A stretch of 7,912 bases of DNA from an uncultured Oscillospiraceae bacterium (GTDB lineage Bacteria; Bacillota; Clostridia; Oscillospirales; Oscillospiraceae). The position numbers and the translations under genes were made by a program. The notes under the pieces were generated by a model. It saw only the letters and a list, made by a program, of their open reading frames with translations. It did no database searches and had not been told where the DNA came from. The stretch covers positions 6,440 through 14,351 of the forward strand of contig CAJOIG010000139.1 in assembly GCA_905234575.1 (NCBI GenBank), given 5' to 3'. Below, one piece after another: positions 1-5,479 of this stretch. The first letter of the stretch is position 1. Each line of letters starts with the position of its first letter.

Positions 1-693
1 GAAGGAGAAGGGCTCGATGTCCTCATCGCCGACCTGGATCTCCATTTTGGAAAAATCCACCGTCCGGGCGTTGACGCGCGGGGGCGTGCCGGTCTTGAAG
101 CGGCGCATCCGCAGGCCCAGCGCCCGCAGGCAGTCCGTCAGGGGCAGGGCGGCGGCGAGCCCGTCGGGTCCGGAGTCCCGCACCGCCTCGCCGGTGATGG
201 TCCGCCCGCCGAGGTAGGTCCCGGAGGCGATCACCACGGCCTTCGTGCGGTATACCGCGCCCTTGTCCGTGGTGACGGAGGAAACCTGACCGTCTTCCGT
301 GCCGACGGCGATCACCTCCGCCTGCTTGAGGCGCAGGTTTTCCTGCCGTTCCAGGGTCTGCTTCATGACCTCCTGGTAGCGGCGGCGGTCGGCCTGGGCC
401 CGGAGAGAGTGGACGGCGGGGCCCTTGCCCCGGTTCAGCATCCGGTACTGGATGCAGGCTTTGTCCGCGGCCCGGCCCATCTCCCCGCCGAGAGCGTCCA
501 GCTCCCGGACGAGGTGGCCCTTGCCCGTGCCGCCGATGGCGGGGTTGCAGGGCATATTCCCCACGGCGTCGAGGCTCACGGTGAAGCAGACCGTGTCCAG
601 CCCCAGGCGCGCGGCGGCCAGCGCGGCCTCGATGCCCGCGTGCCCCGCGCCGATCACGGCGATATCGCATTGTCCGGCGTCATACGTTCTCAT
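1..693 (-). CDS. mnmG: MnmG (GidA) tRNA uridine-34 5-carboxymethylaminomethyl modification enzyme, N-terminal part (3' end off the window)
   Basis: MnmG is a FAD protein that works with the GTPase MnmE in the cytoplasm to modify the wobble uridine of certain tRNAs. Only the first 231 residues are present; the family is usually about 620-650 residues, so the rest lies left of base 1. Visible marks are the FAD dinucleotide motif GAGHAG at residues 15-20, the family signature CNPAIGGTGKGHLVRE starting at Cys49 (a conserved cysteine), the SGTYLGG stretch near 157-163, and RFKTGTPPRVN at 198-208. The ATG at 693 is chosen because it puts the usual short lead (MRTYDAGQ) before the FAD motif. An in-frame ATG at 726 would add 11 residues that include the translated promoter. 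There is no Shine-Dalgarno sequence before either start. The gene is divergent from a small unknown gene, so it heads its own transcript. Identity is near certain. Confidence 0.96.
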   Translation of the reverse strand, partial: MRTYDAGQCDIAVIGAGHAGIEAALAAARLGLDTVCFTVSLDAVGNMPCNPAIGGTGKGHLVRELDALGGEMGRAADKACIQYRMLNRGKGPAVHSLRAQADRRRYQEVMKQTLERQENLRLKQAEVIAVGTEDGQVSSVTTDKGAVYRTKAVVIASGTYLGGRTITGEAVRDSGPDGLAAALPLTDCLRALGLRMRRFKTGTPPRVNARTVDFSKMEIQVGDEDIEPFSF

Positions 694-702
694 AACCCCG
701 CT

Positions 703-731
703 ATTATACCCGAAATGTCCCCGCATCGCAA
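703..731 (-). promoter_or_regulatory. Predicted promoter of mnmG, close to leaderless
   Basis: On the minus strand TTGCGA (726-731) is followed after 17 nt by a perfect TATAAT (703-708). The -10 box ends only 9 nt before the mnmG ATG, so a start site 6-8 nt downstream would leave a leader of about 2-4 nt with no ribosome binding site. The boxes are seen; their use is inferred. Confidence 0.7.
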
Positions 732-733
732 GA

Positions 734-762
734 TTGCTTTTTTTCATCGTACGACGTATAAT
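734..762 (+). promoter_or_regulatory. Predicted promoter of the small gene at 769, leaderless
   Basis: TTGCTT (734-739), a 17-nt spacer and a perfect TATAAT (757-762) stand immediately before the ATG at 769, with only 6 nt between. Transcription would begin at or next to the A of the ATG. No purine-rich Shine-Dalgarno sequence exists in this gap. The -35 box is weak (TTG only). Confidence 0.6.
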
Positions 763-768
763 GACGGC

Positions 769-1141
769 ATGGATACGGAAGCGCTGAAAAAGAAATACTT
801 TCCCCGGGTCCCCTGGGGCGGGAACGGCCCCGTCCGGCGCGTATATCTGGCCCGGGCCGAGGAGTCCGACGTTCTTGCCGTTCTGACCTCCCTCGCGGAG
901 CGGGAGGGCTTCACGGAGCCCGGCCAGACGACGGTCCTCGGCGGCGCGGAGGAATGCCTTGCCGCTTTTCGGCGCAAGGCCGCGGGCGAGCCCGTGGGCA
1001 TGGTCTTCGGCACGACGCTTGCCGCGCACTTCTGCGACGTCGCCGCGGACCCGCCGGACCCGGACCGTTCGCTCGGAGGAGGGGGAAAACCTCACCGCCC
1101 TCGCCCACAACGAGGGACTGCTGCAATTCAAAAAGGCATGA
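769..1141 (+). pseudogene. Small unrecognised protein gene with an apparent one-base frameshift near the 3' end
   Basis: I do not recognise the family. The first frame reads about 100 residues from ATG 769 (MDTEALKKKYFPRVPWGG...). It is soluble-looking, with no signal peptide or membrane segment, and contains the stretch GMVFGTTLAAHFCDVAADPP near residues 77-96. After about base 1066 this frame switches to codons with poor GC at third positions and runs through the terminator to 1218. Moving one base forward gives SEEGENLTALAHNEGLLQFKKA in GC3-rich codons, with TGA at 1139-1141 just before the hairpin. An intact product would be about 123 residues. The likely lesion lies between 1066 and 1088, near the G run at 1081-1085. 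It could be a true mutation, an assembly error or, less likely, recoding. It is divergent from mnmG, with its own TATAAT box. Confidence 0.55.
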
Positions 1142-1146
1142 AAACT

Positions 1147-1187
1147 CCCCGGCAGGGCGCAAGGCTCCGCCGGGGATGTCTTTTTAT
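1147..1187. terminator. Intrinsic terminator between convergent genes, probably bidirectional
   Basis: The arms ccccggc (1147-1153) and gccgggg (1169-1175) pair perfectly, with further partial pairing inside. A T run at 1181-1185 follows on the plus strand. On the minus strand the hairpin is followed by AG and four Ts (1144-1141). It lies 5 nt after the TGA of the small gene and 8 nt beyond the stop codon of the M56 gene, whose TAA overlaps the plus-strand T run. Confidence 0.8.
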
Positions 1188-3493
1188 TGTGGGGCGACGC
1201 TCTCCGCCAGGGCGGTGAGCTCGGCGGGCGTATAGCCTTCTCCCGTATCGAAGCGGAAGGCGATCAGGGAAAACAGCAGGTCGTTGTCCGCGTCGTACCA
1301 GACGATGCGCGGTCCCGCGTAGATGCTGCCGTCCGTGACAAAGCCATTCATGGCTCCCACCTTCACATCCGTGACCGTCTCGGTCTCGGCAAAGAAGCCG
1401 CGGCACAGCGCCAGGCTCTCCGCGCCCAGGGGCTGGTTTTCGTCGCCGTTCCACCGGATGCGCTCGTAGCGCAGGTCGGCGCTCATGTCGTCCGTGCCAT
1501 AAAACAGCGTGACGTATGGCCCGGCGGGGTCCCGCGGATCGGTGTAGTCCGCCCAGAAGGGGGTGGCGATGCCACCATCGAGCTGTAAGGGCTCCAGCCC
1601 CGTCAGCCCGAAACGTCCCAGCGTCCCGAGAGTGTCCCGCACCACGGTCTGCCGCGCCTCGGCCCGCTGCGCCGCCATCGCCTCCTCGGAGGGGTACTCC
1701 TTGCGCGCCCAGGGCAGCAGATGCCGGATCATGTCCGCGCAGTCCACGGGGTCTTCCGCGTACTGGACCCAGGTGATGCTGCCGTCGGCCTCCTTGATCA
1801 TCAGCGCGTCCGCGTCGTCCATGATCCAGAGCTCCCGCCCGTCGGCGTCCCGGACGAGGATGGTCGCCTCGGGGGCGTTTGCCATGGTCTCGCTGTCGTA
1901 GGTGAATTTCCAGCTGTCCGTGCCGTAGATGTAATCCGCGAGCGTCAGCGGACCGAAAACGTCGTCCTCTGGCAGGGCCTCGTCGAAGTCTTCCGAAATG
2001 TACAGCTCCACATCGTCGCTGCCGAGGAAGCTCGCAAACTCCCGGTCCACCTCCTCCCAGTACGCCCGGTCATAGCCGCCGAGGGGCTCGCCGCTGACGA
2101 ACACCGCTTCCGCACTCTCACTATGATATTTGTCCAGAATATCCTCGATGACTTCAGCATATATCGGCGACTCACCAACGCCCGTGGGATTTCCGCCGAG
2201 CTTCACGTCAAACAGCAGGAACGTCCCGTCCTCCCACATCCGAAAACCGATGTAGGTATCGTCGTCGTAAAAGCGCACGTCATACGACATTTCGGTGTCG
2301 GAAAAAACGTCGCTTGTGTCCAGGGGCCGCGCAAGCGTTTTGAGCGCGCTGTACACGGCATACAGCTCTCGAAGCTCCCCGTCGTCAGCGGGCGTCTCCG
2401 TGAGAACGTCCCCGGAATCGGGGTCGCGGATCGTGACGGAATACGCCGCCGGAAGGCCCTCCGCGTCTGTGGCGGAGGCTGACGCGGGGACCTCGACGGC
2501 GGTCTCCGGCTCGGCAGGCGTTTTTTCCTCCTTCCCGGAGAAGGTACATCCCACGGCGACAGCGGCGACACACAAAGCGAGGATCACCGCGATCACCGAC
2601 ATCTTCGGCGCATTGGCAATGCGGGCGACGCGCTCTTTGAGCGACTTCTTGCCCGTGGTCATGGTCGTGGCGCCGCAGAGAAGATCGGACGGGCTTGCGC
2701 CGATTGCGGCCATGCCGACGAGGGTGCGGCCATAGTCAAAACGGGCGTCCTCCCCGAGAGCCTTGATCGTGCTCTCATCGCAGGCGAGCTCGCAGTCCCG
2801 TCGGGAGAGCGCCGCCGCGAGCCATACGAGGGGATTGAACCACCAGACCACTAAGCACACGCTCCGCAGAAGCGCCCAGATCATATCGCCGTGGCGGTAG
2901 TGCGTCAGCTCGTGGGTGACGATCTGCCGGGCCCCGTCCGCGTCCTCTGCCGCGCGCTCCGTCAGATAAATCGACGGCCTCACCAGCCCGAACAGGCAGG
3001 GGGAGGGGACGACTTCCGTCACATAGACCGGCAGGACGGAAGGACAGACATACGGCGTGCGGTTCTTTTTCAGCCGCCGGGCAAGCCGCAGGTTCACAAA
3101 GAGGAACCAGACCGCCATGACGAGACTGCCGGCATACCAAACAAGATGCCCGATCTGCCGCACCGAATAGAACTGCGTTTCCCGGGAGCTTCCGTCGATA
3201 TACTCAGACCATTCCGGGTGCACGCCTATCCGATGGAGGCGCAGCGTGACGGACTCGTTTAGCGCATCGGTCGGCAGCGCCCCGGTCTGCAGCGAGTACG
3301 CCCGTGCCGATTCCGTCACCGGCGCGGCCACGCTGACAGGGCTTTGGAAAAAGCTCACCGGCACCAGAAGCCGCACCAGCACCAGAAGCCATAAAGCATA
3401 TTGGAGCCGGGCAGAAATCCTGTTCCGCAGGACAAGCCGCAGGATCGCCAGCACCAGGATCAGCACCGACGACGAAATCAGAATCTCAAGCAT
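1184..3493 (-). CDS. M56 family (BlaR1/MecR1-like) membrane metallopeptidase with a large non-penicillin-binding sensor region
   Basis: This 769-residue protein is the probable signal transducer for the adjacent BlaI-type repressor. Family knowledge: M56 peptidases are zinc proteases embedded in the membrane that, when activated, lead to repressor inactivation. Hydrophobic segments lie near residues 3-22, 33-48, 115-133, 205-230 and 297-316. The zinc motif HELTH is at 194-198 and the downstream ligand is in ELACDE at 235-240, so the catalytic site looks intact. After the last membrane segment there is an A/P/E-rich linker (about 320-345), then acidic, aromatic-rich domains at about 348-460, 465-600 and 602-769. 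The last resembles the DUF4367 type found in similar proteins (tentative). No SxxK/SxN/KTG transpeptidase motifs are evident, so beta-lactam is probably not the ligand. The start has AGGAGG 6 nt upstream (3500-3505) and overlaps the repressor gene by 8 bp (ATGCTTGA), which indicates translational coupling. Confidence 0.92.
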   Translation of the reverse strand: MLEILISSSVLILVLAILRLVLRNRISARLQYALWLLVLVRLLVPVSFFQSPVSVAAPVTESARAYSLQTGALPTDALNESVTLRLHRIGVHPEWSEYIDGSSRETQFYSVRQIGHLVWYAGSLVMAVWFLFVNLRLARRLKKNRTPYVCPSVLPVYVTEVVPSPCLFGLVRPSIYLTERAAEDADGARQIVTHELTHYRHGDMIWALLRSVCLVVWWFNPLVWLAAALSRRDCELACDESTIKALGEDARFDYGRTLVGMAAIGASPSDLLCGATTMTTGKKSLKERVARIANAPKMSVIAVILALCVAAVAVGCTFSGKEEKTPAEPETAVEVPASASATDAEGLPAAYSVTIRDPDSGDVLTETPADDGELRELYAVYSALKTLARPLDTSDVFSDTEMSYDVRFYDDDTYIGFRMWEDGTFLLFDVKLGGNPTGVGESPIYAEVIEDILDKYHSESAEAVFVSGEPLGGYDRAYWEEVDREFASFLGSDDVELYISEDFDEALPEDDVFGPLTLADYIYGTDSWKFTYDSETMANAPEATILVRDADGRELWIMDDADALMIKEADGSITWVQYAEDPVDCADMIRHLLPWARKEYPSEEAMAAQRAEARQTVVRDTLGTLGRFGLTGLEPLQLDGGIATPFWADYTDPRDPAGPYVTLFYGTDDMSADLRYERIRWNGDENQPLGAESLALCRGFFAETETVTDVKVGAMNGFVTDGSIYAGPRIVWYDADNDLLFSLIAFRFDTGEGYTPAELTALAESVAPQ

Positions 3494-3866
3494 TTCGCGC
3501 CTCCTCCGCTTTTCGCAGCAGGGCGTAGAGCTCGTCGATCTCCTCCGGCGAGAACTCGTTCTGCTCGATCAGCGACGCCATGAGTAGTCCGGGCCGGCCT
3601 CGGAACGCCTTGTCCACGAGGCCGTCCGTCTCGGCGGCGACGGCGTCGGCCCTCGTCACGGCGGGCCAGATATACCTGGCCTTACCGCCGTCCTCGAACC
3701 GCAAAAGCCCCTTGGCCTCCATCCGGCGCACCATCGTCGCCACTGTGCTTTTCGACCAGCCCACCTCCGCCGAGAGGGTATGAACGAGCTGCATCAGCGT
3801 CTGTGGCGCCTCGTCCCAGAGCTTTTCCATGAGCTTCCACTCTCCGGCGTATATCGTCTTATCCAT
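3486..3866 (-). CDS. BlaI/MecI/CopY family transcriptional repressor
   Basis: This is a 126-residue protein, the usual length for the family. Residues 1-70 form the winged helix-turn-helix: GEWKLMEKLWDEAPQTLMQLV, then WSKSTVATMVRRMEAKGLL at 37-55 as the recognition region and a wing ending at ARYIWPAV. Residues 72-126 are the helical dimerisation part (FSPEEIDELYALLRKAEE). It probably represses its own operon by binding the two dyads in its promoter. Release would depend on the M56 peptidase encoded by the next gene. In S. aureus BlaI cleavage occurs at Asn101-Phe102; aligning by the xEIxEL helix places Ser98-Leu99 there, so cleavage specificity may differ. AAGGAG lies 7 nt before ATG 3866. 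Confidence 0.94.
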   Translation of the reverse strand: MDKTIYAGEWKLMEKLWDEAPQTLMQLVHTLSAEVGWSKSTVATMVRRMEAKGLLRFEDGGKARYIWPAVTRADAVAAETDGLVDKAFRGRPGLLMASLIEQNEFSPEEIDELYALLRKAEEARNA

Positions 3867-3887
3867 AAGGGGACTCCTTTCCGAATT

Positions 3888-3905
3888 GTGTTACTGTGGT
3901 AAACC
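3888..3905. promoter_or_regulatory. Putative BlaI-type operator 2 (around the start site)
   Basis: GTGTTAC-TGTG-GTAAACC is an interrupted dyad with a perfect TTAC-N4-GTAA core, like the TAC-N4-GTA core known for BlaI/MecI operators. It begins next to the -10 box (3907-3912) and covers the expected start site of the repressor transcript. Five of seven arm bases pair. Confidence 0.6.
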
Positions 3906-3906
3906 G

Positions 3907-3936
3907 ACTATAGCATGAAAGGTTTACTCATGTCAA
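3907..3936 (-). promoter_or_regulatory. Promoter of the BlaI-type/M56 operon
   Basis: On the minus strand a perfect TTGACA (3931-3936) is followed after 18 nt by TATAGT (3907-3912). The leader would be about 34 nt and includes AAGGAG before the repressor ATG. The -35 box lies inside one dyad and a second dyad starts just past the -10, as expected for a promoter blocked by its own repressor. Confidence 0.8.
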
Positions 3937-3938
3937 CC
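3921..3938. promoter_or_regulatory. Putative BlaI-type operator 1 (over the -35 box)
   Basis: GGTTTAC-TCAT-GTCAACC is an interrupted dyad with six of seven arm bases paired, and it contains the whole -35 box. Its centre is 33 bp from the centre of operator 2, about three helical turns. The two sites share the AC-N4-GT core and, in opposite halves, the arm GGTTTAC/GTAAACC. Confidence 0.6.
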
Positions 3939-3949
3939 GATTTGGGTGA

Positions 3950-3980
3950 AAAAATCCCGCAGCTTTTAATAGGCTGCGGG
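3950..3980 (-). terminator. Intrinsic terminator of the FAD dehydrogenase gene
   Basis: The arms cccgcagc (3956-3963) and gctgcggg (3973-3980) form a perfect 8-bp stem with a 9-nt AT-rich loop. On the minus strand it is followed by an A and a run of six Ts, and it lies 11 nt past the TAA at 3992. It separates this gene from the repressor operon promoter immediately downstream. Confidence 0.88.
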
Positions 3981-3991
3981 AAAACGTACCG

Positions 3992-5386
3992 TTACACCAG
4001 CTTCCGGCCCATGAGGACGCCCATGACGGAGCTCATCATGAGGCCGCGGGTCCAGCCGGAGCTGTCGCCCAGACAGTGCAGGCCGGTGACGTTGGTGTTG
4101 AAGTCCGCGTCCATTTTGATGCGGTTCGAGTAGAACTTCAGCTCCGGGGAGTACAGCAGCGTCTCGTAGGCCGCGAAGCCCGGTACGACGTGGTCCATGG
4201 CCCGCATGAAGTTGATGATGTTGATCATGGCGCGGTAGGGCATGGCGGAGGTGATGTCGCCCGCAACGGCGTCCGGCAGGGTGGGGACGACGTTCGACCG
4301 CTGGAGCTCCTTGTCCCAGGTGCGCTTGCCGTCCAGGATGTCGCCGAAGCGCTGGACGAGGAGCTGGCCGTTCGCGAGCATGTTCGTCAGCTCGCCGACC
4401 TTCTGGGCGTAGGCGATGGGCTGGTTGAAGGGTACGGAGAAGTTGTGGGAGCAGAGGATGGCGAGGTTCGTGTTCTCGCTTTTGAGCTCCTTGTAGGAGT
4501 GTCCGTTCACGACGGCGAGGCCGTTGTCGTAGTTCTCCTGGGCGACGAAGCCGCCGGGGTTCTGGCAGAAGGTGCGGACCTTGTTTTTGAACGGCGCGGG
4601 GTAGCCGATGAGCTTCGACTCGTACAGAGCCCGGTTCACGGTCTCCATGATCTCGTTGCGGACCTCCACGCGCACGCCGATGTCCACGGTGCTGGGGACG
4701 TGGTCGATGCCGTAGGTGGAGCACATGCCCTCGAGCCAGTCCGCCCCCCGGCGGCCGGTGGCGACGACGGTCTCGGCGGCGTGGATCGTGTGCTCGCTGT
4801 GCCGGTCAGCGTAGGTGACGCCCCGGCAGCGGCCGTCCTCGATGAGAAGGCCGGTGCACTCGCAGTCGAAAAGGATCTCCACGCCCCGGTCCTGGAGCCA
4901 GTGCTCGATGTCCTCGTAGAGCCTGTGGGCCTTTTCCGTGCCCAGGTGGCGGATGGGGCAGGAGACGAGCTTCAGACCCGCCTGGATGGCGCGGGTGCGG
5001 ATGGCGCGGATCTCCTCCGTCTCCTCCGCGCCCTCGATGTGCTCGTCCGCGCCGAACTCGAGATAGATGCCGTCGGTGTAGCGGATGGTATCCTGGGCGA
5101 GCTTCGCGCCGATGAGGGCGGGCAGCTCGCCGCCCACCTCGTAGGACAGGGAGAGCTTGCCGTCCGAGAACGCGCCCGCGCCGGAAAAGCCGGTGGTGAT
5201 GGCGCAGTAGGGCTTGCAGTTCATGCATTTGTTCGTGACGGCCTTGGGGCAGCGGCGGTCCTCGACGGCCTTGCCCTTTTCGAGAAAGGTGATCTTTTTA
5301 TGGCTGCCGAGGCGCAGAAGCTCAATGGCGGTGAAAATGCCCGCGGGGCCCGCGCCCACGATGACGATGTCGGTGTTCGTATTCAT
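3992..5386 (-). CDS. FAD-dependent dehydrogenase of the COG2509 type, function unknown
   Basis: This 464-residue flavoprotein has the FAD-binding GAGPAG at 11-16 after a beta strand (DIVIV), an acidic end to the second strand (FLEKGK, 34-39) and a C-terminal second FAD motif LGDSSGWTRGLMMSSVMG (439-456). A cysteine cluster C46-x7-C54-x2-C57-x3-C61 stands before TGFSGAGAFSDGKLSL. I recall this arrangement from uncharacterised COG2509 dehydrogenases; whether it binds metal is unknown. There is no signal peptide or membrane segment, so it is probably cytosolic. Substrate and electron acceptor cannot be read from the sequence. The ATG at 5386 is chosen because it sits 4 codons before the FAD strand and has AGGAG 11-12 nt upstream; the open frame continues far upstream only as antisense of hemZ. 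It is divergent from hemZ. Confidence 0.88.
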   Translation of the reverse strand: MNTNTDIVIVGAGPAGIFTAIELLRLGSHKKITFLEKGKAVEDRRCPKAVTNKCMNCKPYCAITTGFSGAGAFSDGKLSLSYEVGGELPALIGAKLAQDTIRYTDGIYLEFGADEHIEGAEETEEIRAIRTRAIQAGLKLVSCPIRHLGTEKAHRLYEDIEHWLQDRGVEILFDCECTGLLIEDGRCRGVTYADRHSEHTIHAAETVVATGRRGADWLEGMCSTYGIDHVPSTVDIGVRVEVRNEIMETVNRALYESKLIGYPAPFKNKVRTFCQNPGGFVAQENYDNGLAVVNGHSYKELKSENTNLAILCSHNFSVPFNQPIAYAQKVGELTNMLANGQLLVQRFGDILDGKRTWDKELQRSNVVPTLPDAVAGDITSAMPYRAMINIINFMRAMDHVVPGFAAYETLLYSPELKFYSNRIKMDADFNTNVTGLHCLGDSSGWTRGLMMSSVMGVLMGRKLV

Positions 5387-5440
5387 GCCGGACGATTCTC
5401 CTGAAAGACGTAAGAAAATAGATGCGTTCGCACCGGGAGT

Positions 5441-5470
5441 ATGATATACTTTATTTATACTAATTGTCAA
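5441..5470 (-). promoter_or_regulatory. Predicted promoter of the FAD dehydrogenase gene
   Basis: On the minus strand a perfect TTGACA (5465-5470) is followed after 18 nt by TATCAT (5441-5446), giving a leader of roughly 48 nt. Its -10 box overlaps the hemZ -10 box on the other strand by two bases and its -35 lies in the hemZ leader. Confidence 0.6.
5442..5450 (+). promoter_or_regulatory. Predicted extended -10 promoter of hemZ
   Basis: TG-A-TATACT is an extended -10 element. No good -35 hexamer is visible 16-18 nt upstream, as is common for extended -10 promoters. A start near 5457 gives a leader of about 23 nt, which excludes the ATG at 5441 as the hemZ start. Confidence 0.55.
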
Positions 5471-5479
5471 GAGGCCGTC

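Noticed and set aside
409..768. In-frame extension upstream of the small gene, or a start at 715
   Set aside because: It is antisense to mnmG and its promoter, without a ribosome binding site; the TATAAT box at 757-762 points to ATG 769.
2762..2773. STIK at residues 241-244 of the M56 protein as a penicillin-binding SxxK motif
   Set aside because: It follows the zinc ligand in the peptidase domain, before the last membrane helix, so it is on the wrong side and in the wrong domain.
4076..5404. Open frame of 442 residues on the plus strand, antisense to the FAD dehydrogenase
   Set aside because: Low-complexity V/D/G/A/L composition with no recognisable motif; the opposite strand has clear FAD motifs.
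5441..5479. ATG 5441 as the hemZ start
   Set aside because: It lies inside the predicted -10 element and has no Shine-Dalgarno sequence; ATG 5480 gives the expected MKLFFTGHNYKY N-terminus.
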